From Cryobacterium shii (lineage in GTDB: Bacteria > Actinomycetota > Actinomycetes > Actinomycetales > Microbacteriaceae): DNA of 64,000 nucleotides. The stretch spans positions 1,660-65,659 of the forward strand of contig NZ_SOFY01000064.1 in the NCBI RefSeq assembly GCF_004402595.1. Direction: 5' to 3'. Positions 52,753-61,434 of the stretch are shown in pieces. The notes beneath the pieces are model-generated. The model did not search any database. It was given only the letters and a program-made list of their open reading frames with translations, and had not been told where the DNA came from. Each line of letters starts with the position of its first letter. Within the stretch, counting starts at the first letter, position 1. Made by a program: the position numbers and the translations under genes.

Positions 52753-54126
52753 CTAGCGGCTGACCAGGCGAGTGTGGGGCAGGTCCCCGAACGCAACGTT
52801 CTGTTCGATGTCGAGGGTTAACGCGTCAGTCCCGAAGTCGAGTGTGTACGTGCGCGAGAACGGTGTGCCCACGTTGTGCGCCCGCACGACCAGGGTTTTG
52901 GGGGAGACCCACGCGCCGCTGGCCAGCACCCGGGCATCACCGGATGCCACCCACTCGCCGTGACCGAATGCTATCGGTCGCGCCGTGCCGCCACGGATGA
53001 TCGTGAGCAGACCCGGCTCGAGAGTGGCCGCGGTCACTTCCGCATCATCGAAGTTGAAGCGGATGCCCGCCACCCGGGCAGCCGTCGGTGACGTGCGCTC
53101 CCCGATGACGGTCGGCAGGGTGAGGGACGCCAGCGTTCCGGCGAGACCGGTCTTCAGTTCGGGGATCGGGTGGTCGGTGAAGGCGGGCAGCAGGTGTTCC
53201 CAGACGAGATCGAGGGCGCGTTGCGCGGTCGGGAGCGCCGAGGTCAGCGTGATCACGGCATCCGTTTCTGGAAGCACGAGGCAGAACTGGCCGAAGGCCC
53301 CGTCGGCGCGGTAGCCCGTCGGCCGGTTCCGCCAGAACTGGTAGCCGTAGCCCTCCCGTCCGTCGACATCGTGCTCGGTGCCCGACGTGTCCACCTGCGT
53401 GGAGGTGGCCTCGTCGATCCACTCCGCCGCGACGAGTCGCGTGCCGTTCCACTCGCCTCGCTGCAGAAGCAGCTGGCCGAAGGTCGCGAGCTGCTCGGTC
53501 GTGATGGAGAGCCCCCAACCGCCGGCGTCGATTCCGCGCGGGCAGGTCTGCCAGGTGGCGCTGACGATGCCGAGCGGGTCGAACAACCGAGGGGTGAGGT
53601 AGTCGAACAGGCGCTCACCGGTGAGTCGCTGGAGGATCGCCGAGAGCAGGTAGCTCGCCCCGCTGTTGTAGACGTAGTGGCTGCCCGGCGCGAACTCGAG
53701 GGGCTGGGTGAGGATGGTGCGGGCCCAGTTGTCGCCGTGAGAGTCGTCGGCGAGCGACACAGTGTCGGTCGGATGCCCCGTGGTCATGGTGAGCAGGTGG
53801 CGCACGCTCAGCGCGGCCAGGTGCGGGTCGATCTGCGCGGGCAGGTCATCGGGGAGCAGGTCGACGACGAGGTCGTCGAGCGTCAGCCGGCCCTCGCCGA
53901 TGGCGAGCCCGATGGCGGTCGAGGTGAAGCTCTTGCTCACCGAGAACATAAGGTGCGGATGCTGCGCCGCGTAGGGATGCCACCAGCCCTCGGCCACGAC
54001 GCGGCCGTGTCGAACGACCATGAGGCTGTGCAGGCTCTCGAGCTGCTCCGCCGCGGCGACGAAATCGAGAATGGCCTGGGAAGACATTCCCTCGGCTTCA
54101 GGGGTGCTGCGGGGGAGCGGGGTCAT
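52753..54126 (-). CDS. Serine hydrolase of the beta-lactamase/class C family
   Basis: A 457-residue enzyme of the beta-lactamase-related (PF00144) group. The nucleophile motif S62-V-S-K65 sits in HPHLMFSVSKSFTSTAIG. A Tyr motif follows in HYVYNSGASYLLSAIL, with a C-terminal region typical of esterase/D-aminopeptidase-like members. No signal peptide is visible, so it probably acts in the cytoplasm. Members of the group range from esterases to D,D-peptidases; true beta-lactamase activity should not be assumed. The ribosome site is weak. It is monocistronic. Confidence 0.9.
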   Translation of the reverse strand: MTPLPRSTPEAEGMSSQAILDFVAAAEQLESLHSLMVVRHGRVVAEGWWHPYAAQHPHLMFSVSKSFTSTAIGLAIGEGRLTLDDLVVDLLPDDLPAQIDPHLAALSVRHLLTMTTGHPTDTVSLADDSHGDNWARTILTQPLEFAPGSHYVYNSGASYLLSAILQRLTGERLFDYLTPRLFDPLGIVSATWQTCPRGIDAGGWGLSITTEQLATFGQLLLQRGEWNGTRLVAAEWIDEATSTQVDTSGTEHDVDGREGYGYQFWRNRPTGYRADGAFGQFCLVLPETDAVITLTSALPTAQRALDLVWEHLLPAFTDHPIPELKTGLAGTLASLTLPTVIGERTSPTAARVAGIRFNFDDAEVTAATLEPGLLTIIRGGTARPIAFGHGEWVASGDARVLASGAWVSPKTLVVRAHNVGTPFSRTYTLDFGTDALTLDIEQNVAFGDLPHTRLVSR

Positions 54127-54321
54127 GGTTCAATTCTGCCGGGTCCAGGTGATGTGAGCGAGCACCCTGCCGGGCCTGCGCGCCGGTGCGTCCGTGCCTC
54201 ACACGCTACCGCCGTCAGGGGTACTGGGTCACCCTTCAACCCTTGTGGAGGTGAACCGAAGTCGGTAGTGTCCGTTCACGCCGTTGAGCGACCAGGCGGT
54301 GACTTGCGCGTAAGGAGGACG

Positions 54322-54375
54322 ATGGTGTCCGAACGTACGGAACGACTCTCGCACGCGTCCCACGGCGTGCGATGA
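54322..54375 (+). CDS. 17-residue leader peptide upstream of a membrane-protein gene
   Basis: The tiny ORF MVSERTERLSHASHGVR has a near-perfect AAGGAGG three bases before its ATG and ends in ATGA, overlapping the start of the 54372 gene by four bases. The downstream gene has no ribosome site of its own. A perfect hairpin CGCACGC (54350-54356) and GCGTGCG (54365-54371) lies in the last codons, directly against the downstream ATG. Translation of the leader would melt it. This looks like a translational-coupling control device. Confidence 0.6.
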   Translation: MVSERTERLSHASHGVR

Positions 54376-54776
54376 AAACCGTTGTGTTGTCTGTCGCCGG
54401 CATCCTCTCGGGTGCTCTCTTCTACGCGCTACTTGGTTTCTCGGAAGGAGGGTGGGCGGGACTGTTCTCCGGAGCCGCGCTGCTCAGTGTGCTGCCGCGA
54501 ATGGCCCTTACGATCCTCGTATTTGGTGTCCTACTTCTGGGCGGTCTGATGCTTCCGCGTGCCTTCGCCGTTGGAGTGACGATCGGAATGATGGCATGTT
54601 TTCTCGTGGGGCTCGGGCTTCTTTTCGGCAACCCGGAGACGTACACCCTCGGAGACCCATACCAGCTGTACCTGCTTAGCCGCGGTCCGCGGAACCCATT
54701 CATTTGGTTTGCATTCCTCACCGCGGGATTCGCGTTAGTAGCTCATATAAGCAACGAACGCCCCGCCAGCGTTTGA
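54372..54776 (+). CDS. Four-helix membrane protein
   Basis: A 134-residue protein with hydrophobic helices at about residues 3-22, 30-52, 60-86 and 112-128 (LSVAGILSGALFYALLGFSE, MALTILVFGVLLLGGLMLPR, FAVGVTIGMMACFLVGLGLL). No family is recognised. It lacks its own ribosome site. Expression probably depends on translation of the overlapping 17-residue leader peptide. The 306 bases after it contain no gene I can support. Confidence 0.7.
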   Translation: MKTVVLSVAGILSGALFYALLGFSEGGWAGLFSGAALLSVLPRMALTILVFGVLLLGGLMLPRAFAVGVTIGMMACFLVGLGLLFGNPETYTLGDPYQLYLLSRGPRNPFIWFAFLTAGFALVAHISNERPASV

Positions 54777-55082
54777 AGCTCTTGGGAATCAATCACCACT
54801 TCAGCCGGCGGTGACACGAGCCGGGCGACAACCCAATTCCCTCTTCCATGTTGTCCTCGTGCCGGTGAGTAGAGATTTGCGCTTCTGGGCGGAACTTCTC
54901 AGCGGCTGGGTCACGGCTATCACCGTTCACGCAGATCGACATGCTGATACCGATCATCCTGCGCTGAGGCGCGGTCACTGTCGACGAGGCTGACGATATC
55001 GCGCAGCAACGCAGCGACAAGGAATGCGACCAAGGAACGACGGTGTGAGCCGCAGGCCATCCGTCGTCGTCGTCCTGCATCG
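54777..55082. other. Intergenic region between convergent genes
   Basis: Open frames here are short and have no ribosome site. No clear terminator hairpin or repeat was seen. Confidence 0.4.
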
Positions 55083-55796
55083 TCAGTCGGGCAGATCCTC
55101 CTCGGCGTCGACGACCTTCACGGCCATGATGAGCAGCCACAGCGCCAGTCCGACCTCGGCGATGAACCCCACGGCGAACGACGGGTAGCTGATCGCGGGG
55201 TAGTCCGGCAGCAGCAGTGCCTGAAGGAACCAGATGATGACACCGACCCCATCGACGATCAGAATGACCCCGAGGAATTTCGGAAGGAACCCCGACTTGA
55301 ACACGAGATAGCCAAGCGGGAACAGCCATGTGCCGAAGAACAGCTGGGCCGTAGCGAAGGCCGTCTTGTAGACGTCGATCGACAAATACGCCGACGCCTC
55401 CAGTTGCGCAGCTGAGTAGGCCTGAAGGTGACCGGCCCCATCCTGCTGCAGGAGAGCGGAAATGAGTGGAATCATGCTGGCGCATTGGATGCCGACGCCC
55501 ACCGCGTTGAGCAGGAGGAAGAGCAGCGCCAGATGCCCGTTGACAGGTCGGAGCAGAACGTACAAGCCCCAGGCGGCCGCGAGGAAGAAGACGGCCGACA
55601 AATACGCGATGACAAGGGCGAGCCGAAAGGACAAGGGGTTCGTGGCGATCGACTCGTTGACCTGCTCGGCCCCGCCCATGCCGATGTGGCCGACCAACCC
55701 GGCAAGCAGCGAGGCCAGCACGAACGCCAGGTAGAAGGCACCCGTGAGGCGGGCTACGGTGCGCGGCGCCATGTCATTGACTTTTCCCGCTGGCAT
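55083..55796 (-). CDS. DUF4386 family membrane protein
   Basis: A 237-residue integral membrane protein with about six helices (TGAFYLAFVLASLLAGLVGH, LALVIAYLSAVFFLAAAWGL, LAGLVG, and LGVILIVDGVGVIIWFLQAL among them). The N-terminal ARLTGAFYLAFVL and the GYLVFKSGFLPKFLGVILIV segment are characteristic of DUF4386. AGGAG lies nine bases before the ATG at 55796; an ATG nine bases upstream sits too close to the same site. The function is unknown. It is transcribed in the same direction as the membrane protein gene upstream, 88 bases away. Confidence 0.9.
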   Translation of the reverse strand: MPAGKVNDMAPRTVARLTGAFYLAFVLASLLAGLVGHIGMGGAEQVNESIATNPLSFRLALVIAYLSAVFFLAAAWGLYVLLRPVNGHLALLFLLLNAVGVGIQCASMIPLISALLQQDGAGHLQAYSAAQLEASAYLSIDVYKTAFATAQLFFGTWLFPLGYLVFKSGFLPKFLGVILIVDGVGVIIWFLQALLLPDYPAISYPSFAVGFIAEVGLALWLLIMAVKVVDAEEDLPD

Positions 55797-55884
55797 CCCA
55801 CTCATCTCCTGTTTCGACCGAGTCGCGTTGCTGATCGGCAGGGTAGCAGCCGTCCCTCTGCTGGGGAACCGGAAGAACTCGAGG

Positions 55885-56328
55885 TCACTCCCTCGCGGGC
55901 CCGTAGAGCCTGCCGTAGAGAAGGCCGATGACAACTCCGAGAGCCGCGATCCTGATCACGTTGAACAGCGCCGCGATCAGGAAGTACCGCCAGGCGTCAG
56001 GCGTCGGGGTGAGTAGCTTGGCGGGGACTTCGACGAGTGCGGTGACGGCGACCAGGGCGGTGAGGCTCAGCAGCAATGACTTGAGAACAGGACTCTGCGT
56101 GGGCAGCCGGTCGTAGAAGCGAACCAGGGAATAGCTGACACCGAATCCCAGAACCATGCCACCGAACATGGCTTCCAGCAGCATCGGCACGTAGGCAATC
56201 GAAAGCGCGGCCCTGTACTCCGCGGCGATGGGGGTCAGCGAGATCGCGAAGTTGGCGGCCCAGAATGCCAGGCCTCCAGCGACCGCCGGGATCGACGCCC
56301 TCCTCCAGGTTCGCACTGGTCGGGTCAT
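55885..56328 (-). CDS. Membrane protein of unknown function
   Basis: A 147-residue protein with four predicted membrane helices (IPAVAGGLAFWAANFAISLT, YVPMLLEAMFGGMVLGFGVS, LKSLLLSLTALVAVTALVEV, IAALFNVIRIAALGVVIGLL). A strong GAGAGGAAGG site precedes the ATG. No family is recognised. It precedes the DUF4386 gene and may share its transcript. Confidence 0.78.
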   Translation of the reverse strand: MTRPVRTWRRASIPAVAGGLAFWAANFAISLTPIAAEYRAALSIAYVPMLLEAMFGGMVLGFGVSYSLVRFYDRLPTQSPVLKSLLLSLTALVAVTALVEVPAKLLTPTPDAWRYFLIAALFNVIRIAALGVVIGLLYGRLYGPARE

Positions 56329-56562
56329 CGCCTTCCTCTCGTTTCAAAACTCCGATGCGCTGCTCTGACCTGCCGAACTCGTTTTCACATTAGCCACGTT
56401 GACTGGTTTCGAGCACCTCCCCGGGATTGGGCGTGTGGACTGGGCCGCCCGCAGAGTTGTGGGCTTCCCTTCGGTGGCGCTAGATCGGCAGCGGAGAGCT
56501 GCCGCGATCGTGTCGGAGTCGCGCTGATATGGTTGGGTCGCTCAGCAACGAAGGAGATCGCA

Positions 56563-57042
56563 TTGAACCGAACCCAGGCAAAAGTCCTGTTCACAGCTGC
56601 AGCAGCTCTTGCGCTCCTCGGAGGCAGCCTTGCCGGGTGCGCTGCAGTTCCTGACTCAGAGGCCGCCAGCTCTTCACAGTCGCCAAAGGTCTCGGAAGCT
56701 CCTGCTCCGGAGATGCCTGCCGACCTCACCGGCGAGTGGATGTCGACCAATTCAGGGTCCGAGGACAGCTATCAGTCCGCCACGATTGATTCGGGCTCGA
56801 TCAAAATCAACTGGGTCAGCGACGGTGGCAATACAAAGGCCCTCTATTGGGCTGGCAGTTACGAGGCTCCGACCGAGTCAGGTGTTTACTCCTGGGACTC
56901 GCAGAATGACACAGAGAAGACTTCGGGCGCGATGCTCGCCTCAAGCGACCCGATCAAAACGTTCTCGTATAACGACAAGGTCATCAGCTACGACGTCTCA
57001 GCGATGGGCGTAACCAAGACAGTCACACTCGAACGCAAATAA
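56563..57042 (+). CDS. Lipoprotein with a TTG start
   Basis: A 159-residue protein. AAGGAG at 56551 points to the TTG at 56563 as the start; no suitable ATG or GTG lies nearby. The signal (NRTQAKVLFTAAAALALLGG) ends in the lipobox SLAGC. A Ser/Pro linker and a small beta-rich domain follow (DLTGEWMSTNSGSEDSYQSA, KTFSYNDKVISYDVSAMG). No catalytic motif is visible. It is anchored outside the membrane; its function is unknown. It ends at a two-tier hairpin shared with the convergent gene. Confidence 0.8.
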   Translation: MNRTQAKVLFTAAAALALLGGSLAGCAAVPDSEAASSSQSPKVSEAPAPEMPADLTGEWMSTNSGSEDSYQSATIDSGSIKINWVSDGGNTKALYWAGSYEAPTESGVYSWDSQNDTEKTSGAMLASSDPIKTFSYNDKVISYDVSAMGVTKTVTLERK

Positions 57043-57106
57043 TTCGGGCTGTGCCACGGACGAGCTGCACGAGCCGCGCTCGGCGGGGAGCGCAAGCAGA
57101 AATGAG

Positions 57107-57140
57107 GAACGCCGCCCACACGACGGTGTGAACGGCGTTC
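57107..57140. terminator. Two-tier hairpin between convergent genes
   Basis: Outer arms GAACGCCG/CGGCGTTC and inner arms CACAC/GTGTG around GACG lie between the lipoprotein stop (57042) and the stop of the leftward gene (57156). It is a likely bidirectional terminator. Confidence 0.7.
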
Positions 57141-57155
57141 AATCGTGCTCGGTTC

Positions 57156-57885
57156 TTACTGGGCGGCGTAGAAGAAGTCCTCGCCGAAGATCGGCTTCAC
57201 CGTCCATGTGCCTATCGCCACATCGGCGGACGGGACCTCGATGACGACGTTGCCGGTGGCCGTGGCTCCCGGGTACAGGTCGTTGGTCGCGCTCAGCTCG
57301 TTCGGGCCCATAGCAATGTGGTCGAACACCTGGTGGGTCGTGCCCGCGGCGCTGACGAAGCTGAATGTGAGGTCGAAGGCCGGGTTGCCGGTCTCCGTGC
57401 CGACGTATTTGACGGTGACCGGGACCATCGCCCACTGGCTACCGGCGGCAGGCGCGTCGTTAAACTGGTTCTCCGCTGCCATCGCCGCGTTCGCGTCGAG
57501 GGTCGACGCGTTCAACGTCACCTCCCATGCGGGGACGCCCGCGTTCTTGACGACAACCGTTGTGCCAAGGGGTGCCGGGTTCTCCCGGGTGCCGACCGCC
57601 GCGCTGTCGGCAGCGGGCGCGTCCGCAGCGGGCGCGTCCGCGGCGGGCGCCTCGGCGACCGGTTTGGTGCTGACGGAGTCCGCGACCGCGGCCGCGAACC
57701 CGGCGATGTACACGACGGCCATGATGACAGAAAGGATGATGGCGACGACGGAAATGACGAGCCCGGCGATCGCGGTGGTCCGCGCGCGCTTCTGAAGCAC
57801 AGCGACGAGGCCGAGGACAGCGCCGACGAGCGCGAGGAGGCCCGAGCCGTAGTTGATGAAGGGGATGAAGGCGCCGATGACGGCC
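57156..57885 (-). pseudogene. DUF4352-like protein, N-terminally truncated at a rearrangement junction
   Basis: The C-terminal 150 residues form a DUF4352-type beta-sandwich (GTRENPAPLGTTVVVKNAGV, WAMVPVTVKYVGTETGNPAF, FDHIAMGPNELSA). It is preceded by an Ala/Asp/Pro linker and a membrane helix (TTAIAGLVISVVAIILSVIM). In frame upstream of the GTG at 57800 the protein continues with another hydrophobic stretch (AFIPFINYGSGLLALVGAVL) and then runs into the opposite-strand ABC-ATPase sequence near 57885 without a start codon. The 5' end has therefore been replaced. A shortened product from 57800 (214 residues) could still be made. Confidence 0.65.
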
Positions 57886-58794
57886 CGCGTCGACGAACTC
57901 CTCGAGCTCGTCTCCCTCGACCCCGCGCTCTACCGCGACCGGTACCCCAAGGAGCTCTCCGGTGGCCAGCAGCAACGCGTCGGCGTGGCGCGCGCCCTCG
58001 CGGCAGACCCGCCCGTGCTCCTCATGGACGAGCCCTTCGGCGCCGTCGACCCGATCACCCGCCTTCGCCTGCAGGACGAGCTGATCAACATCCAGGAAGA
58101 ACTGCAGAAGACCATCGTCTGCGTCACCCACGACTTTGACGAGGCCGTCAAGCTCGGCGACTGGATCGCCACCTTCAACGAGGGCGCCCAGCTGGAGCAG
58201 TACGACACCCCGGAACGCATCCTCGGTGACCCGGCCAGCGAGTTCGTCGAAAACTTCATCGGGTCTGGCGCCGGCCTCAAACAGCTCACCCTGACCCGGG
58301 TGGCGGAGGTCGGCCTCAGCGACGCCGTCGTGGGAACTCCCGGCGAACGGGCAGCGGATGTCCTGACCCGCGTCGTCGAGGCCGGCCAGGGGCACGCGGT
58401 CATCGTCGATGAGCGTCGCCGTCCCGTCCAAAGGCTCTCCCGGCGCAAGCTCGGCCGCCTCGAGGTCATCGGCAACGTTCCCGACCCGAAACTCCCGGTC
58501 GTCGGCTACCGTGCCACGCTCAATGACGCGCTCGACACGATGCTCGTCTCCAGCGCCGGGGCCGCGCTCGTCACCGGCCGCCGCGAGATGTTCAAGGGCG
58601 TTATCGACGTGCAGACCGTGATGGACGCCATCACCCGGTCACAGACCGCTGCGGTGCTCGAGTCAGATCAGGCGCCCATCGGCCTGAACACGGGACTGTT
58701 CCAGGCGCAGGCGGCTGCCGCGGAGGCCGACCTGAGCGAGACCGACAGCAGCGATTCCGAAAGCAGCGGCGCTGACGCGCGGGCCGCTCAGTGA
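57886..58794 (+). pseudogene. Osmoprotectant ABC transporter ATPase, 5' truncated
   Basis: The frame begins abruptly inside the helical domain (RVDELLELVSLDPALYRDRY). It continues with the signature ELSGGQQQRVGVARAL, Walker B VLLMDEPFGAVD, the H-loop VCVTHDFDEA and the C-terminal CBS-type regulatory part. It is a ProV/OpuCA-type subunit for glycine betaine/choline uptake. The first roughly 130 residues, with the Walker A loop and Q-loop, are absent, so it cannot bind ATP normally. The stop overlaps the permease start by four bases (GTGA), preserving the old operon layout. Confidence 0.85.
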
Positions 58795-59625
58795 GTACCA
58801 CAACCCTGAAGACGGATGCCGACAGTGTCGGCGACGACTTCGCCGTCACGCCCGACGACGCGTCCGCGCAGGCTGCACCGGTCAGCCGTGCCCGCGCCGT
58901 GTGGCATTCCTGGCGGGGACTGGTCTACCAGCTGGCCGGCATCCTGCTCGCGTTCCTCACGCTCCTGATCTGGCTGCTGACGGCCAACCTCTCGCCGATC
59001 GAGCTCACCACCCTCGCCCCGGCCGCGCTCTGGGTCTACACCGTGGGGCACATCCAGCTCACCCTGCTCGCCGCGGTGATCGTGTTGGTCATCGCGATTC
59101 CTCTGGGGATCGCCCTGACCCGCAGGCCCCTGCGGTTTCTGACCGCTCCGGTGCTCGCGATCGCCAACGTCGGGCAGGCCGCCCCCGCGATCGGAGTCGT
59201 CGTGCTGCTCGCGTTCTGGGTCGGTTTCGGCTTCTGGGCCGCGACGTTGAGCCTCGTGCTCTACGCGGTGCTCCCCGTGCTGCGCAACACCATGGTCGGG
59301 CTGCAGCAGGTCGATGCCCGCCTGGTCGAGGCCGGACGTGGCATGGGCATGAGCTCCGCAGCCGTGCTGTTTCGCGTGGAACTCCCGCTCGCCGTTCCGG
59401 TCATGCTGTCGGGAGTGCGCACCGCCCTCGTTCTGTTGGTGGGCACCGCAGCCCCGGCCACGTTCGTCAACGGCGGTGGGCTCGGCATCCTCATCATCAC
59501 GGGCGTCAATCTCAGCCTCACCCCCGTGCTCGTCACCGGAGCCCTGCTCGTGGCTCTCCTCGCCCTGCTCATCGACTGGGTCGGCCGCGTTGTCGAACAC
59601 GTTGCCCGCCCGAAGGGGACTCTAG
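58791..59625 (+). pseudogene. Osmoprotectant ABC permease with frameshift at its 3' end
   Basis: The first 276 residues form a complete OpuCB/ProW-type permease with about six helices (GHIQLTLLAAVIVLVIAIPL, LAIANVGQAAPAIGVVVLLA) and the EAA loop (VDARLVEAGRGMGMSSAAVL). The expected end would be ARPKGL-stop, with TAG at 59623-59625 touching the ATG of the binding-protein gene. An extra G in the GGGG run near 59615-59618 shifts the frame past that stop. The annotated frame then runs on to 60131 as 169 unrelated residues. The transport domain itself looks intact. A sequencing error is an alternative cause. Confidence 0.7.
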
Positions 59626-60657
59626 ATGTACCGTTCCTCTCCTCGCGCCCGCCGCATGCCCCTCGGCCGCTGGGGTCTGGCAGCCGGTGTGCTCGCCCTG
59701 TCCGCCGTCGCCCTGACCGGCTGCGGCCTGAAACCGTCGACCTCGTACGTGCCCGCGGTTGGTCCCGGATCGATCACCCCGCTCGACGGTGCCGAGGGCG
59801 TCGAACTCACGGTCACGTCCAAGAGCTTCACGGAGCAGCTGCTGCTCGGCAAGATTGCGGTGCTCGCCGGGACCGCGGCGGGATTCGACGTCACCGACCT
59901 GAGCAATCTGCCCGGCAGCCAGCCGACCCGCGAACTAATCCTCTCCGGTCAGGCCGACGTGCTCTGGGAATACACCGGGACCGCGTGGCTGACCTACCTC
60001 GGTCAGGCCGAGGCGATCGCCGATCAGGGCGAAATGTGGCAGGCCGTGCACGACCGGGACATCGAGAACGGCCTCACCTGGGGCACGCCGGCACCCATGA
60101 ACAACACTTTCGCCCTGGCTGTGCGCAGTGAGGCGGTCGCCGAGCTGGGCGGTATCACGACCATGTCCCAACTGGCGGCGTTGCCGGTCGAAGACCGCAC
60201 GTTCTGCGTCGAGTCCGAATTCAACTCCCGGCCGGACGGCATGAATCCCATTCTCAAGCGCTACGGACTGGAACGCGGGGCCGCCGACGGCGTGCCCGAC
60301 GGCAACATCGGCATCTAAGACACCGGTGCGATCTACAGCGCGACCGACGACGACGACGGAGCCTGCAACTTCGGCGAGGTCTTCACGACGGACGGCCGCC
60401 TCGACGCACTCGACCTCGTCGTTCTGACCGACGACCTCGCGTTTTTCCCTGCATACAACGTGGCGCCGGTCTTCTTCACTGAGACGATCGAGGCCAACCC
60501 CGGCCTGGAGGAGATCTTCGCCGAGATTTCACCCCGGCTCACCGACGAGGTGCTGCGCGGCCTGAACCGACAGATCGACGTCGACGGCGCGGAACCCGCC
60601 GATGTGGCCTACGCCTGGATGGTCGAGGAGGGTTTCTTCACCGACCCGACCGAGTAG
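59626..60657 (+). pseudogene. Osmoprotectant substrate-binding lipoprotein with internal stop
   Basis: A lipoprotein signal (LAAGVLALSAVALTGC) is followed by an OpuAC-type domain (VTSKSFTEQLLLGKIAVLAG, RELILSGQADVLWEYTGTAW). At codon 231 (60316-60318) a TAA replaces what should be a Tyr codon in GNIGIYDTGAIYSATDDD. The same frame then runs on cleanly (LDLVVLTDDLAFFPAYNVAP to the stop at 60655-60657). The full product would be 343 residues. The short form loses the second lobe and cannot bind betaine or choline. The single-base change suggests recent inactivation. Confidence 0.88.
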
Positions 60658-60717
60658 GCTCGAGTGTTCCGGAACCGGAGCGTGACAGCACGCAGAACAT
60701 CGTCGAAAGGCTCAAGC

Positions 60718-61434
60718 ATGAGCGAGCAACCGAGCTTCCGAGTCCGACGTCTGGGGAAGCAGCATCGGGCAGCGTTTGTCGCGTTGCTCGTTGAGCACCC
60801 GCAGGCCGACATCGATGACGCACCCGAGATCTACTTCGACGACACTGTCGAGCTTCAGGGTGTGTCCGAGGCATTCGCCCTGGTCGCCGAAACCGATGAC
60901 GGCCGGCTTCTCGGCGCCATCGTCACCGAACCCGACAGCTATGTTGACGAAGACCAGCTCGACGAAGACTCCACCGACGAGGACATTGACGATGCGATAG
61001 TGCTCGACCACGGCACCGCCGTCGTCGAGCTGCTGATCACCGGTGGATCCGCGGAGGTGTGCCGGGAGCTTCTCAACACTCTCGCGCCGGCCCTCACCAC
61101 CCGTGGTTTCGCTCAGGTGCATGCCAGCGTCCCGCCGGACCTCGCCGACGTGTTCCGAGGTCAAGGCTGGGTTGTCCTGCCAGAGAACACGGGCATCGCG
61201 TGGATGGGCATGGACGACTCGGACGATCAGGTGCGCGACTATGAAGCGATCCCGCGCAGCTCGCTGTCCGCGTTCCTCATGATCGACCCCAACGTGTACA
61301 TGTCCTGGTCGTACGAAGCACCCGAGGACCCCGAAGATGACGACCTGCGGCAGGAAAGCATCGCCACGGGCATGGAGGAGTTCGCAGCCCGGGTCGCGGC
61401 AGAAGCACCCTCAGACGGCCCCTCCGGGAGCTGA
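60718..61434 (+). CDS. GNAT-like hypothetical protein
   Basis: A 238-residue acidic cytoplasmic protein. The start is chosen at the ATG preceded by AAAGG. Residues 5-150 read like an acetyltransferase fold (FRVRRLGKQHRAAFVALLVE, AFALVAETDDGRLLGAIVTE, VVELLITGGSAEVCRELLNT). A very acidic insert (DEDQLDEDSTDEDIDDA) interrupts the middle, and the acetyl-CoA loop (R/Q-x-x-G-x-G/A) is not evident, so activity is doubtful. The C-terminus is also acidic. The last 24 bases overlap the convergent DMT transporter gene. Confidence 0.65.
   Translation: MSEQPSFRVRRLGKQHRAAFVALLVEHPQADIDDAPEIYFDDTVELQGVSEAFALVAETDDGRLLGAIVTEPDSYVDEDQLDEDSTDEDIDDAIVLDHGTAVVELLITGGSAEVCRELLNTLAPALTTRGFAQVHASVPPDLADVFRGQGWVVLPENTGIAWMGMDDSDDQVRDYEAIPRSSLSAFLMIDPNVYMSWSYEAPEDPEDDDLRQESIATGMEEFAARVAAEAPSDGPSGS

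Noticed and set aside
59625-60131. C-terminal extension of the permease as a real domain
   Set aside because: The Arg/Pro-rich sequence reads the binding-protein gene in the wrong frame, and a perfect stop for the permease lies one frame over beside the next ATG.
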